A program made the translations under genes and the position numbers. From Actinomyces sp. (GTDB taxonomy: Bacteria; Actinomycetota; Actinomycetes; Actinomycetales; Actinomycetaceae), in NCBI GenBank assembly GCA_018375675.1, contig JAHACW010000042.1, positions 1-19,645 of the forward strand: a stretch of 19,645 bases of DNA, written 5' to 3'. Below the pieces are notes generated by a model. It was given only the letters and a program-made list of their open reading frames with translations. It did not search any database and had not been told where the DNA came from. Of the stretch, positions 1-8,580 are shown piece by piece; positions within the stretch are counted from its first letter, which is position 1; each line of letters begins with the position of its first letter.

Positions 1-40
1 CTATGTCGCACGCTCGATGGGCGCGAGTGATGTGGGCACA

Positions 41-46
41 TACAAT
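41..46 (+). promoter_or_regulatory. Possible -10 element of the DtxR-family gene
   Basis: TACAAT matches TATAAT at five of six positions and lies 26 bp before the ATG at 73. No good -35 is visible at the usual distance, so this is tentative. Confidence 0.3.
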
Positions 47-72
47 GGGGCCTCAGACGAAAGGGGAATGCC

Positions 73-741
73 ATGTCGGACGCGTCGAGCACCTATTCCG
101 CGGTCGTGGAGGACATCCTCAAGCTTGTGTGGAGCGCTGAGGAGGCTGGCCGTGACGGCGTCAAGCCCAAGGATGTCTCCGAACACATGGGCGTTGTCCC
201 TTCAACGGCAACGGAGAACATTCAGCGCCTGGCTCGCCAGGGCCTCGTCACGCACGAGCGTTACGGCCGCGTGCGGCTGACCCCGCAGGGGCGCGCGATC
301 GCCCTGGGTATGGTGCGCCGCCACCGCCTGCTCGAAACGTACCTGCACGAGGCCCTCGGTTTTTCCTGGGACGAGGTGCATGAGGAGGCCGAGATTCTGG
401 AACATGCGGTCTCTGATCGGCTTCTCGACCGTCTCGACCGAGTCCTCGGCTACCCGAGTCGTGACCCGCACGGTGACCCGATCCCGCGAGCCGACGGCTC
501 GAGCGATGATATCGCCGGCAGCCCCCTGGACACGCTCGACGTCACCGCTGGGGGAGTTGTCGACCGGCTGCCCGACCGTGACCCCGAAGCGTTGCGTGCG
601 TGGGAGGAAGCCGGCCTCGTGCCCGGCGCCCACATCACCGTCGTTGCGTCCGATGCTGGGGGAGTGACCGTCCTGCTCGAGGATGGGCAGATGCTCCTCC
701 TTGACCCCGCCCAGGCCTCGGACATCGTCGTCCGGGACTAA
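73..741 (+). CDS. DtxR/MntR-family metal-dependent transcriptional repressor
   Basis: This 222-residue protein has the full DtxR-family layout: a winged helix-turn-helix at about residues 10-75, a dimerisation/metal-binding domain at about 76-140 and a C-terminal SH3/FeoA-like domain at about 155-222. Such proteins bind DNA when loaded with Fe2+ or Mn2+ and repress metal-uptake genes. Visible ligand candidates are H84, E88, H103, E107, E110 and H111 (the last three in EILEH). E107 stands where iron-type DtxR has its cysteine, and D14 aligns with the MntR aspartate. This points to manganese rather than iron, but that assignment is inference. The ATG at 73 is preceded by a purine-rich ribosome site, GAAAGGGGA. 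The gene appears monocistronic and converges on the HIT gene. Its targets are not evident from the window. Confidence 0.88.
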   Translation: MSDASSTYSAVVEDILKLVWSAEEAGRDGVKPKDVSEHMGVVPSTATENIQRLARQGLVTHERYGRVRLTPQGRAIALGMVRRHRLLETYLHEALGFSWDEVHEEAEILEHAVSDRLLDRLDRVLGYPSRDPHGDPIPRADGSSDDIAGSPLDTLDVTAGGVVDRLPDRDPEALRAWEEAGLVPGAHITVVASDAGGVTVLLEDGQMLLLDPAQASDIVVRD

Positions 742-862
742 GCCGCACCGGCACGCCGGCTTCCCATTGACGAGGCCCGGAAACGATCCAGCCCACCTGA
801 CCGAGGCGGCCGGGCGGGCTGGGAGCGCACTCTTGGGGCGCGCAGATGGGGGAGCACAGTCC

Positions 863-1309
863 TCAGGCGAGGGCCGCTGATCCCATTGACGGGGGCACGT
901 GGCGGCCGTGTCCGGCGGACAGGAGCGCCTCGCGCAGGGCGGTGATCGCGCTATCGAGTTCCTCGTCGCTGGCGGGGGCTGCCTTGGACAGGAGAATGTC
1001 GGTCTCGTCGCGCAGGGGGATCACGTGCAGGTGGGTGTGGGGCACCTCGAATCCCGCGATTGCCAGGCCGGCGCGAGGCACGCCGAACGCGGCCTTCTGC
1101 GCCAGTCCGATCGTGCGGGCCACGGTCATGAGGTGGGCGGCGACGTCCGAGGGAGCGTCCGTCCATGCGTCGTATGCGGTGCGCGGAACCACCAGGACGT
1201 GGCCCGGCGAGGTCGGCTCGATCGTTGCGAAGGCAACGCACAGGTCGTCGGCCCACACGAAGCGGCCGGGCCACACCCCCGTGATGATGTTGTCGAAGAT
1301 AGTGCTCAT
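863..1309 (-). CDS. HIT-family nucleotide hydrolase/transferase
   Basis: This 148-residue protein carries the histidine triad H91-T-H93-L-H95-V-I that defines the HIT superfamily. The middle histidine forms a nucleotidyl intermediate on nucleoside phosphoramidates or dinucleoside polyphosphates. The upstream PTSPGHVLVVPR segment (residues 32-43) is also typical of the fold, and the length fits bacterial HIT proteins. The natural substrate cannot be read from the sequence. The gene is divergent from leuS. Its ATG lies six bases after a -10-like GACAAT (minus strand, 1321-1316), so the transcript may be leaderless. An AGGTGA 12 bases upstream is rather far to be an ordinary ribosome site. Confidence 0.9.
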   Translation of the reverse strand: MSTIFDNIITGVWPGRFVWADDLCVAFATIEPTSPGHVLVVPRTAYDAWTDAPSDVAAHLMTVARTIGLAQKAAFGVPRAGLAIAGFEVPHTHLHVIPLRDETDILLSKAAPASDEELDSAITALREALLSAGHGRHVPPSMGSAALA

Positions 1310-1315
1310 GCGACT

Positions 1316-1321
1316 ATTGTC
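1316..1321 (-). promoter_or_regulatory. Possible leaderless -10 element of the HIT gene
   Basis: On the minus strand GACAAT is followed by exactly six bases and then the ATG at 1309, which would put the transcription start on the start codon. The -35 region is poor. Confidence 0.4.
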
Positions 1322-1433
1322 ACCTATTCGCGCTCACTTCGGTAGGTGGGCGCGTCCGGCGGGGCGCGCGGGCGTGAACTACCCTGGTGGGGAGTATTGT
1401 TACGCGACCCATCGTTAAGCGAGGAACGCACAG

Positions 1434-4364
1434 ATGAGCGAAAATCCGCAGAGTGCCCCGGCCCAGCGCTACACCGCTGAGCTCGCAGGTCAGATCGAGA
1501 CGAAGTGGCAGGACCGCTGGGAGGAGCTGGGCACGTTCTACGCGGACAACCCCACGGGCGACCTGGCTGGCCCGCTGGCCTCCCACAACCCCTTCTTCAT
1601 TCTCGACATGTTCCCCTACCCCTCGGGTAAGGGCCTGCACGTGGGGCACCCGCTGGGCTACATCGCGACCGACACGCTGGCACGCTACCGCCGCATGAAG
1701 GGCGACAACGTCCTGTACACGATGGGCTACGACGCCTTCGGCCTGCCCGCCGAGCAGTACGCTGTCCAGACCGGCCAGCACCCGGCCATCACCACGAACC
1801 AGAACATCGCGAACATGCGCCGCCAGCTGCGCCGCATGGGCCTGTCCCATGACTCGCGCCGTTCCTTCGCCACGACCGACATCGAGTACGTGCACTGGAC
1901 GCAGTGGATCTTCCTGCAGGTCTTCAACTCCTGGTTCGATCCCGAGGCCACGGCCCCCGACGGCTCCCAGGGCGCGGCCCGCCCGATCACCGAGCTGATC
2001 GCCAAGCTCGAGTCCGGCGAGATTCGCCCCGAGGACGGCTCCGATTACAACTCCCTGGACCGCGCCGCCCAGGCGAAGATCGTTGACTCCTTCCGCCTCG
2101 CCTACGTCTCCGAGGCCCCCGTCAACTGGTGCCCGGGCCTGGGCACGGTCCTGGCCAACGAAGAGGTCACCGCCGACGGCCGCTCCGAGCGTGGCAACTA
2201 CCCGGTCTTCAAGCGCAACCTGCGTCAGTGGATGATGCGTATCACCGCATACGGTAAGCGCCTGTCCGACGACCTCGACACAATCAACTGGCCCGAAAAG
2301 GTGCGCACGATGCAGCGCAACTGGATCGGCCGCTCCGAGGGCGCGACCGTCCGCTTTGATGTGCCCGGCGCGCGCGAGGCCGGCGCTTCCCTCGACTCCC
2401 TGGACGTCTACACGACGCGCCCCGACACGCTATTCGGCGCGACCTTCATGGTCGTGGCCCCCGAGCACCCGATCCTTGGTGGAACCGTCGGTGGCGACGC
2501 CGGCGACGAGGCTTCCCTCACCCTGCCCGCCTCCTGGCCCGAGGGCACGAAGGACGCGTGGACGGGTGGCGCCGCCTCCCCGAAGGAAGCCGTGAGCGCT
2601 TACCGCGCCCAGGCCGCCGCGAAGTCCGAGGCCGAGCGTGCTGACGAAGAACGCACCAAGACTGGTGTGTTCACCGGCCTGTTCGGCATCGATCCGGTCA
2701 ACGGCCGCCCCGTTCCGATCTTCGTTGCCGACTACGTCCTGTGGGGCTACGGCACCGGCGCCATCATGGCCGTTCCCGCGCACGACGACCGCGACTGGGC
2801 GTTCGCCCGCGCCTACGACCTCGACATCGTGCGCACGATCGGCCCGGCCGACGACCCCTACGGCCCCGACCTCGAGGCCGGCGCGTACACGGGCGATGGC
2901 GTGGCCGTCGACTCTGCGAACGATGAAATCGACCTGAACGGCCTGGCCAAGGACGAGGCCAAGGCCGCCATGATCGAGTGGCTGGTCGCCAAGGGACTGG
3001 GCCACGGCACCGTCACCTACCGCCTGCGCGACTGGCTCTTCAGTCGCCAGCGCTACTGGGGCGAGCCCTTCCCGATCGTGTGGGACGAGGATGGCGTCGC
3101 GCACGCCCTGCCCGAGGACATGCTTCCAGTCGAGCTGCCCGAGGTCAGCGACTACAGCCCGCGCACCTTCGACGCGGACGACGCCGACTCCTCGCCCGAG
3201 GCCCCGCTGGGTCGCGCTGAGGAATGGGTGAACGTCACGCTCGACCTGGGCGATGGCCCCAAGACCTACCGCCGCGAGACCAACACGATGCCCCAGTGGG
3301 CGGGCTCGTGCTGGTACGAGATGCGCTACACCGACCCGACGAACTCCGAGCGTTTCGCCGGCGAGGAGAACCTTGCCTACTGGATGGGCCCGCGCGAGGG
3401 CAAGGTTAGCGGCGGCACCGACATGTATGTCGGCGGCGTCGAGCACGCGGTCCTGCACCTGCTCTACGCCCGCTTCTGGCAGAAGGTTCTCTTCGACCTG
3501 GGCCACGTGCCGGACTCCGAGCCCTACCACACGCTCTTCAACCAGGGCTACGTCCAGGCCTACGCCTACACCGACGCGCGCGGCCAGTACGTGCCCGCCG
3601 ACGAGGTTGAGGGTGACGAGACGACCGGCTTCACCTACAAGGGTGAGCCCGTCAATCGCGAGTACGGCAAGATGGGCAAGTCCCTGAAGAACATCGTCAC
3701 GCCCGACGAGATGTACGACGCCTACGGTGCCGACGTCTTCCGCGTGTACGAGATGAGCATGGGCCCCCTCGACCTGTCGCGCCCGTGGGAGACCCGCGCC
3801 GTCGTTGGTTCCCAGCGATTCCTACAGCGCCTGTGGCGCAACGCCGTCGACGAAGAGACCGGCGAGCTCACGGTCACCGATGAGCCCGCGGACGACAAGA
3901 CGCGTCGCCTCGTGGCCCGCACGATCGCCGAGGTCACCGAAGAGTACGAGAACCTGCGCATCAACACCGCGATCTCCAAGCTCATCGTCCTTAACAACCA
4001 CCTGACCAGCCTGGACGCTGTCCCGCGCGACGCCATCGAGCCCCTGATCCTCATGCTCGCCCCGGTCGCCCCGCACCTGTGCGAGGAGCTGTGGAGCCGC
4101 CTGGGTCACGAGGCCTCCCTGGCCCGCGAGCCCTTCCCGGTCGTCGAGGATTCCTCGCTGCTGGTCGAGGACACGGTCACGGCCGTCATCCAGGTCAACG
4201 GCAAGGTCAAGGCCCGCATCGAGGTTGCTCCCTCCATCTCCGAGGAGGACCTCATCGCGGCCGCCCTGGCCGAGGCTCCTATCGTCAAGGCCCTCGGCGG
4301 GGCAGATCCCCTCAAGGTGATCGCTCGCGCGCCGAAGCTGGTCAACGTCGTCGTTAAGAAGTGA
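1434..4364 (+). CDS. leuS: Leucyl-tRNA synthetase
   Basis: This class I aminoacyl-tRNA synthetase charges tRNA-Leu with leucine in the cytoplasm. The 976-residue protein has the HIGH-type motif H69-V-G-H72. The CP1 editing domain shows [12 protein letters not shown] and [15 protein letters not shown], the site that clears misacylated tRNA. The zinc/catalytic region shows [18 protein letters not shown], and the KMSKS loop reads K746-M-G-K-S750, a variant I recall as usual in actinobacterial LeuRS. A C-terminal tail with VQVNGKV-like sequence is present. The ATG at 1434 has GAGGAA eight bases upstream. Weak promoter candidates upstream are GTGAAC with TATTGT or TGTTAC (1374-1403). The nei-type gene follows after six bases, so the two are probably co-transcribed. 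No T-box leader is visible. Confidence 0.98.
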   Translation: MSENPQSAPAQRYTAELAGQIETKWQDRWEELGTFYADNPTGDLAGPLASHNPFFILDMFPYPSGKGLHVGHPLGYIATDTLARYRRMKGDNVLYTMGYDAFGLPAEQYAVQTGQHPAITTNQNIANMRRQLRRMGLSHDSRRSFATTDIEYVHWTQWIFLQVFNSWFDPEATAPDGSQGAARPITELIAKLESGEIRPEDGSDYNSLDRAAQAKIVDSFRLAYVSEAPVNWCPGLGTVLANEEVTADGRSERGNYPVFKRNLRQWMMRITAYGKRLSDDLDTINWPEKVRTMQRNWIGRSEGATVRFDVPGAREAGASLDSLDVYTTRPDTLFGATFMVVAPEHPILGGTVGGDAGDEASLTLPASWPEGTKDAWTGGAASPKEAVSAYRAQAAAKSEAERADEERTKTGVFTGLFGIDPVNGRPVPIFVADYVLWGYGTGAIMAVPAHDDRDWAFARAYDLDIVRTIGPADDPYGPDLEAGAYTGDGVAVDSANDEIDLNGLAKDEAKAAMIEWLVAKGLGHGTVTYRLRDWLFSRQRYWGEPFPIVWDEDGVAHALPEDMLPVELPEVSDYSPRTFDADDADSSPEAPLGRAEEWVNVTLDLGDGPKTYRRETNTMPQWAGSCWYEMRYTDPTNSERFAGEENLAYWMGPREGKVSGGTDMYVGGVEHAVLHLLYARFWQKVLFDLGHVPDSEPYHTLFNQGYVQAYAYTDARGQYVPADEVEGDETTGFTYKGEPVNREYGKMGKSLKNIVTPDEMYDAYGADVFRVYEMSMGPLDLSRPWETRAVVGSQRFLQRLWRNAVDEETGELTVTDEPADDKTRRLVARTIAEVTEEYENLRINTAISKLIVLNNHLTSLDAVPRDAIEPLILMLAPVAPHLCEELWSRLGHEASLAREPFPVVEDSSLLVEDTVTAVIQVNGKVKARIEVAPSISEEDLIAAALAEAPIVKALGGADPLKVIARAPKLVNVVVKK

Positions 4365-4370
4365 GGTCGC

Positions 4371-5408
4371 ATGCCTGAAGGCGATGCAGTCCGTCGCCTA
4401 GCCGGTACCCTCGACGAGCTTTTCGTCGGGGGTATCGTCTCGGCGTCGTCCCCGCAGGGGCGCTTCGCGTCCTCCTCCGCCCTCCTGGATGGGTGGGTCA
4501 TGCAGCGGGTGCGCGTGCACGGCAAACACATGTTCATCGGTTTCGTCCCGCCCATCGAAGGTGAGACGTACGAGGCCGGGGTTACCCTCCTGGAAGGCGC
4601 GGCTGCCGGCAGCGGAGAGCCAATCCTCGGTGAGGATGCTCCCTGGCCGGACCGGTGGGTGCATATCCACCTGGGCCTGTACGGCTGGTGGCGCTTCAAT
4701 GGCGACGAGACCGTCGTCGACGAGGGGCACGGCGTCGCTCACCGCATCCCCAACGTCCCGAGGGGGGAGTGGAACGGCCACTCCGAGACCCGCTGGGGCG
4801 AGGGCTTTGGCGAGGTCAAGGCTGGAGAGTGGGAGCCGCCGGAGCCGGTCGGTGCCGTGCGCCTGCGCATGTTCAACGATCACGCCGTCGCTGATCTGGT
4901 GGGTCCCAACCGCTGCGACCTCATCACGGATGAGGAACGCATCAAGGCAGAGTCGAAGCTGGGCCCGGATCCCCTGGACGCCGGGGCCCGATCCGACGCC
5001 GAGGCCATGGAGCGTTTCGCTCAGGTCGCTCACTCCAAGAAGCGCGCGATCGGTGAGATCGTCATGGACCAGTCGATCATCGCGGGCGTGGGCAACATCT
5101 ACCGCGCTGACGCCCTGTTCCTCGCGGGCATCTCGCCTCACCGTAAGGGTGCCAACATCTCCATCAAGCGCCTGCGCGAGCTGTGGGTCCTCATCTGCGA
5201 CCTGATGAACCGCGGCCTGGCCGCTGGTCGCCTGGACACGATGGACCCGGAGGAGGCCCCCAACCCGCCGATCGAAGGCGACGAGGAGGCCTCGCGCTGG
5301 TACGTATACCACCGCACGGACCGCCCGTGCCTGCGCTGCTCGACGCCGATCCGCGAGGCGCTCATGCAGAACCGACGCCTCTTCTGGTGTCCGTCCTGCC
5401 AGCGCTGA
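4371..5408 (+). CDS. Fpg/Nei-family DNA glycosylase, Nei1-like
   Basis: This is a base-excision repair enzyme that removes oxidised bases and nicks at the abasic site. The N-terminus MPEGD supplies the catalytic P2 and E3, and K52 (VHGKHMF) is the conserved lysine. The helix-two-turn-helix MDQSIIAGVGNIYRADALF and a zinc finger C320-X2-C323-X16-C340-X2-C343 are present. SSPQGRF and VHIHLGLYG closely resemble mycobacterial Nei1 as I remember it. At 345 residues it is longer than the usual ~270. The extra length falls mainly at about residues 60-80 and 100-140, around the HLGLYG strand. It starts six bases after the leuS stop, with a modest GAGG-type site overlapping that stop. Nei1 versus another Nei/Fpg subclass is inferred from remembered similarity. 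Confidence 0.92.
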   Translation: MPEGDAVRRLAGTLDELFVGGIVSASSPQGRFASSSALLDGWVMQRVRVHGKHMFIGFVPPIEGETYEAGVTLLEGAAAGSGEPILGEDAPWPDRWVHIHLGLYGWWRFNGDETVVDEGHGVAHRIPNVPRGEWNGHSETRWGEGFGEVKAGEWEPPEPVGAVRLRMFNDHAVADLVGPNRCDLITDEERIKAESKLGPDPLDAGARSDAEAMERFAQVAHSKKRAIGEIVMDQSIIAGVGNIYRADALFLAGISPHRKGANISIKRLRELWVLICDLMNRGLAAGRLDTMDPEEAPNPPIEGDEEASRWYVYHRTDRPCLRCSTPIREALMQNRRLFWCPSCQR

Positions 5409-5426
5409 GTGCGCGAAAGGCCGTCA

Positions 5427-5465
5427 GGGGAGTGCGGGCCGCCAGGCTCGCACTCCTCGCCCTTT
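5427..5465 (+). terminator. Terminator after the leuS-nei operon
   Basis: Bases 5430-5440 pair with 5445-5455 (11 bp, one G-U) around a GCCA loop. Up to three more pairs extend outward, and CCTTTGTT follows. It lies between convergent genes and could serve both. Confidence 0.7.
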
Positions 5466-5466
5466 G

Positions 5467-5958
5467 TTAGGCGATCTCTTCGAATCCAAGGACCGAGTAG
5501 AGTTCGCGGGCCCCGCCGTGGCGCGTATCCAGGCGCAGAGCGAGGGAGTCGAATCCCCACTGCGAGCAGCGCGCGGCGACCTCGGAGACGAGGGCCGTCG
5601 CGATGCCGCGCCTGCGGTAGTCGGGGGCGACGATCAGGTCCACCACGAAGGGGCCGTCCGGCGCGTCATCCCAGGGGGATTCGCGGACGACGAGGATCGC
5701 TCCGACGAGCGTTCCCCCGTCCCACGCGCCAATGAACGAGTCTTCGGTGGTCGCCCCGAAAGCGCCCTCAAACGTCAGGCGTAGTTCTTCGGAGGTTTCC
5801 AAGAGCGCCTCGGGCGTGACGTCGTCGTCGTACGCCTCGAGGGTGAGCACCGCGAGTGCGGGGATATCGAATGTTGTGAGCGTGGCGATCTCAATACCCT
5901 GAGGCCGATTCGCCGCTGACAACGCGTCCAGGGGGGCATGTAGAGTTTGAGCTTCCAT
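5467..5958 (-). CDS. GNAT-family N-acetyltransferase
   Basis: This is a probable acetyl-CoA-dependent N-acetyltransferase with unknown acceptor. The acetyl-CoA signature reads VDLIVAPDYRRRGIATALV, with RRRGIA at about residues 115-120 of the 163-residue form. It is followed by the usual ELYSVLGFEE end of the fold. The frame remains open upstream to a GTG at 5985. I prefer the ATG at 5958 because an excellent promoter, GTGACA-17 bp-TATAGT, lies between these starts and would place the transcript start on this ATG. Neither start has a Shine-Dalgarno. The gene is downstream of cysE on the same strand but has its own promoter, so a link to cysteine synthesis need not exist. Confidence 0.88.
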   Translation of the reverse strand: MEAQTLHAPLDALSAANRPQGIEIATLTTFDIPALAVLTLEAYDDDVTPEALLETSEELRLTFEGAFGATTEDSFIGAWDGGTLVGAILVVRESPWDDAPDGPFVVDLIVAPDYRRRGIATALVSEVAARCSQWGFDSLALRLDTRHGGARELYSVLGFEEIA

Positions 5959-5964
5959 AAACCA

Positions 5965-5993
5965 ACTATAGGTGAGGATGCTCACTTTGTCAC
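5965..5993 (-). promoter_or_regulatory. Strong leaderless promoter of the GNAT gene
   Basis: The minus strand reads GTGACA (5993-5988), a 17-bp spacer, TATAGT (5970-5965), six bases and ATG at 5958. Both hexamers match consensus at five of six positions. This is the best promoter I found in the window. Confidence 0.75.
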
Positions 5994-6020
5994 GGATCTT
6001 GAACGGATTCTCACAGACCG

Positions 6021-6049
6021 CATCTGACGAGGGTGAATGCCCTCAGATG
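6021..6049 (-). terminator. Possible terminator at the end of cysE
   Basis: CATCT and GAGGG on the plus strand pair with CCCTC and AGATG around a six-base loop, with a three-base bulge. The hairpin includes the cysE stop codon and no T-tract follows, so support is modest. Confidence 0.35.
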
Positions 6050-6687
6050 TAGAGGGCCGGCTCCTCGAAGAAGCAGTTGGGATCGACGATGAGGTCGCGG
6101 TCGCGCGTGTCCTTCTCGGGCTTGGGGAGCAGGCGTGCGGGTACGCCGATAGCCACGTTGCCGCAGGGCACGTCCTTGACGACGACGGCGTTCGCGCCGA
6201 TCTTGACGCCCGCGCCCACGGTGATGGGGCCCAGGACCTTTGCGCCCGCGCCAATCATGACGTGATCGCCGACGGTGGGGTGGCGCTTGCCGGGAATCAT
6301 GGCGACGCCGCCGAGGGTGACGCCGTGGAAGATGACGACGTCGTTGCCGACCTCGGCCGTCTGGCCGATGACGACGCCCGTCGCGTGGTCGATGAAGACG
6401 CGGCGGCCGATTGTGGCCTCGGGGTGAATGTCCACGCCGGTAACGGCTCGGGCCATGGAGGATAGGACACGCGCGGGAGTGCGGGCGCCGTGGGACCACA
6501 GAGCGTGTGACACTCGGTGCGTCCACAGGGCGTGCACGCCCGGGTACGTCAGTGCGATCTCCAGGGCGGAGGTGGCCGCGGGGTCGCGGCGCCGCGCCGT
6601 CACGAGGTCCTCGTGGAAGAGTCCGAGCGTCTTGGTGGGCAGGGCGCGCGACAGGGTCTTCGACAGGGTGCGTACGGTGAGCTTCAC
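6043..6687 (-). CDS. cysE: Serine O-acetyltransferase
   Basis: CysE acetylates L-serine with acetyl-CoA to give O-acetylserine, the substrate of CysK. The 214-residue protein has a short helical N-terminus (residues 1-80) and then a left-handed beta-helix built from hexapeptide repeats (about 86-185). DIHPEATIGRRVFIDHATG contains candidate catalytic D86 and H101, and GQTAEVGNDVVIFHGVTLGG is diagnostic of the family. It is the short form common in bacteria. The start is GTG at 6687, chosen because AGGAGG stands four bases upstream. It lies 91 bp downstream of cysK on the same strand, separated by a strong hairpin. The two are therefore probably transcribed together with partial termination, or from separate promoters. 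Confidence 0.95.
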   Translation of the reverse strand: MKLTVRTLSKTLSRALPTKTLGLFHEDLVTARRRDPAATSALEIALTYPGVHALWTHRVSHALWSHGARTPARVLSSMARAVTGVDIHPEATIGRRVFIDHATGVVIGQTAEVGNDVVIFHGVTLGGVAMIPGKRHPTVGDHVMIGAGAKVLGPITVGAGVKIGANAVVVKDVPCGNVAIGVPARLLPKPEKDTRDRDLIVDPNCFFEEPALYI

Positions 6688-6724
6688 GGTTCCTCCTGGA
6701 TGGTTGACTCAGACGGAAACGCAC

Positions 6725-6757
6725 AGGTGGCCCCGGATATTCCATCCGGGGCCACCT
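6725..6757 (-). terminator. 14-bp perfect hairpin between cysK and cysE
   Basis: Bases 6725-6738 are the exact reverse complement of 6744-6757, with a five-base loop. There is no clear T-run on the minus strand. It could end cysK transcripts or attenuate read-through into cysE. Confidence 0.65.
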
Positions 6758-6778
6758 TAGCGCGTCAAGCGGGAAAGA

Positions 6779-7711
6779 TCAGTCCTCGAGGCCCGCGAAC
6801 AGCGCGGTCGAGAGGTAACGCTCACCCGTGTCGGGAAGGAGCGTGACGATCTTCTTGCCGGCCAGCTCGGGGCGAGCGGCGACGGCGGCCGTACCCGCCA
6901 GGGCGGCGCCCGAGGAGATGCCCACGAGCAGGCCCTCTTCGGCGGCCGCGCGGCGAGCGAACTCGAGTGCCTGAGCGGTCTCGACGGAGATGACCTCGTC
7001 CACGATGCCCGCGTCGAAGGTCTCGGGCACGAAGTTGGGCATGAGGCCCTGGATGCCGTGCGGGCCGGGGGTGCCGCCGGTCAGCAGGGGAGACTCGGTG
7101 GGCTGAATGGCGATGATGCGCACGTTCGGGTTCTTCTCCTTGAGAACCTTCGCGACGCCCGAGATGGTGCCACCCGTGCCAACGCCGGCGACGAAGACGT
7201 CAACCTGGCCGTCGGTGTCCGCCCAGATTTCCTCACCGGTGTGCGCGACGTGGGCGGCCGGGTTGGCGGGGTTGGTGAACTGGGAGGCGATGATGGCGCC
7301 GGGACGCTCGGAGGCGATGCGCTCGGCCTCGGCGACGGCCGCGGAGACGCCGCCCTTCGGGTCGGTGAGGACCAGCTCGGCGCCGAAGGCGCGCACGATC
7401 GCGCGGCGCTCGACGGACATCGAGGCGGGCATGACGATGACGACCTTGTAGCCGCGTGCCGCACCCACCATCGACAGGGCGATACCCGTGTTACCGGAGG
7501 TGGCCTCGACGATCGTTCCGCCGGGGGCAAGAGCGCCCGAGGCCTCGGCCGCGTCGATGATCGAACGGGCGATGCGATCCTTCACGGAGGAGGCGGGGTT
7601 GAAGGCCTCGACCTTGGCGACCACGTCGACGCCGTCGCCGGCAACGTGGTTAATACGGACGAGGGGGGTGCCGCCGATCAGATCGGCGACGGTGGAGGCG
7701 ATGCGAGCCAT
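6779..7711 (-). CDS. cysK: Cysteine synthase A (O-acetylserine sulfhydrylase)
   Basis: This PLP enzyme makes L-cysteine from O-acetylserine and sulfide. The 310-residue protein has the PLP lysine K44 in NPASSVKDRIA, the substrate loop TSGNTG (71-76), the phosphate-binding GTGGT (178-182), and a C-terminal GISSGAALAG plus LPDTGERYLST, all typical of CysK. Its length is exactly usual for the family. The frame is open much further upstream, into yigZ. The ATG at 7711 is chosen because it begins the conserved MARIASTVADLIGGTPLVRI segment and has GGAAGGA about six bases before it. An in-frame ATG at 7726 is less likely. It starts 37 bp after yigZ and is followed by cysE. No sulfur-responsive leader ORF was convincing here. 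Confidence 0.97.
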   Translation of the reverse strand: MARIASTVADLIGGTPLVRINHVAGDGVDVVAKVEAFNPASSVKDRIARSIIDAAEASGALAPGGTIVEATSGNTGIALSMVGAARGYKVVIVMPASMSVERRAIVRAFGAELVLTDPKGGVSAAVAEAERIASERPGAIIASQFTNPANPAAHVAHTGEEIWADTDGQVDVFVAGVGTGGTISGVAKVLKEKNPNVRIIAIQPTESPLLTGGTPGPHGIQGLMPNFVPETFDAGIVDEVISVETAQALEFARRAAAEEGLLVGISSGAALAGTAAVAARPELAGKKIVTLLPDTGERYLSTALFAGLED

Positions 7712-7748
7712 GAGGGGTCCTTCCATAGGCAGGTGTACCCCTGAATTG

Positions 7749-8405
7749 TCATCCCGCGCTCGGAGCCGCGTCCAGTTCAATTCGTCGTGTTTCCACGTAG
7801 CGAAACTTTGCAACACCGGATGAGGCCTGCGCCAGGCATGCATCAATGGAATCTCGGTCGCTCGGATCGATGGCAATGCGCAGCGTGACGTCCGCGCCCC
7901 AGATCGTGTCGATGACCGCGGCTCCTCGCGCGCGAAGCTCGGCTTCAATGCGACCCGCGTCCCCGGGGTTCAGCTGGGTTTCGAGGACGTCGCGCCCGAC
8001 GAGGTAGGCAATGGGGCCGCGGGCGACGGCCTCGGACACGGAGGTGGAGTAGGCCCGCACGAGGCCACCCCCGCCCAGGAGGATTCCGCCGAAGTAGCGG
8101 GTGACGACCGCCGTCGCGTTCCACGTGTCGGAGGCGCGCAGGGCCTCCAGCATCGGGGTCCCGGCCGTGCCCGAGGGCTCGCCGTCGTCCGATGAATGCT
8201 GCAAAGGAGCGGCATCCGGCGGGTCGATGAGGTACGCCGAGCAGTTATGGCGGGCCTGCGGGTGCTCGGCTTTGACGGCGTCGATGAGGTCGCGTGCCTC
8301 CTCGGGAGTGTCCGTCCTGGCGAGCGTCGTGATAAATCGGGAACGCTTGATCTCAATCTCGTGGGTGAGGAGCGTGCCGGAGGCGAGCGTGCGAAGAGCG
8401 GACAT
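7749..8405 (-). CDS. YigZ/IMPACT-family protein
   Basis: This 218-residue protein belongs to the UPF0029/IMPACT family (YigZ, YvyE). Signature segments are KRSRF (20-24), HPQARHNCSAY (48-58), SSDDGEPSGTAGTPML (71-86) and VVTRYFGGILLGGGGLVRAYS (100-120). A ferredoxin-like C-terminal domain follows. The biochemical role is not settled; a link to translation regulation or RNA binding is suggested from eukaryotic IMPACT. The ATG at 8405 lacks a Shine-Dalgarno but lies six bases after TAGACT, so a leaderless mRNA is likely. It is the first gene of a possible yigZ-cysK-cysE transcription unit, with 37 bp to cysK. A functional connection to cysteine synthesis is not evident. Confidence 0.93.
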   Translation of the reverse strand: MSALRTLASGTLLTHEIEIKRSRFITTLARTDTPEEARDLIDAVKAEHPQARHNCSAYLIDPPDAAPLQHSSDDGEPSGTAGTPMLEALRASDTWNATAVVTRYFGGILLGGGGLVRAYSTSVSEAVARGPIAYLVGRDVLETQLNPGDAGRIEAELRARGAAVIDTIWGADVTLRIAIDPSDRDSIDACLAQASSGVAKFRYVETRRIELDAAPSAG

Positions 8406-8411
8406 GCGCTC

Positions 8412-8417
8412 AGTCTA
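8412..8417 (-). promoter_or_regulatory. Leaderless -10 element of the yigZ-like gene
   Basis: The minus strand reads TAGACT, then six bases, then the ATG at 8405. The hexamer fits the actinobacterial TANNNT pattern. No convincing -35 is seen. Confidence 0.5.
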
Positions 8418-8520
8418 AGGGAGAGAACCCGCCCTCAGTCTGTAACCAGGATCGCAGGCGCGTAGCCTCTCGCGATGTGCTTCAGAGTCTGGTCCGTGGT
8501 AGTCTTGTCGGGTTGTCGCC

Positions 8521-8539
8521 GTGCGCCCGCGTGGCGCAC
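8521..8539 (+). promoter_or_regulatory. Hairpin in the rpmF 5' leader
   Basis: GTGCGCC and GGCGCAC form a perfect 7-bp stem with a CGCGT loop, 41 bases before the rpmF ATG. A TAGTCT at 8500-8505 could be the -10, so the hairpin would lie early in the leader. A role in ribosomal-protein autoregulation is only a possibility. Confidence 0.35.
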
Positions 8540-8580
8540 CGATCAGAATAGTCGTCGAGAAAGAAGAGGAGCGGTAAGAC

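Noticed and set aside
1310..1433. T-box leader for leuS
   Set aside because: The gap is too short and has no T-box core or specifier stem. Only promoter-like hexamers and a ribosome site are seen.
7712..7761. Cys-containing upstream ORF before cysK (ATG at 7761 on the minus strand)
   Set aside because: It overlaps the end of the yigZ-like gene and runs into cysK out of frame. It has one cysteine only and lacks the RMC ending and hairpin of the two accepted leaders.
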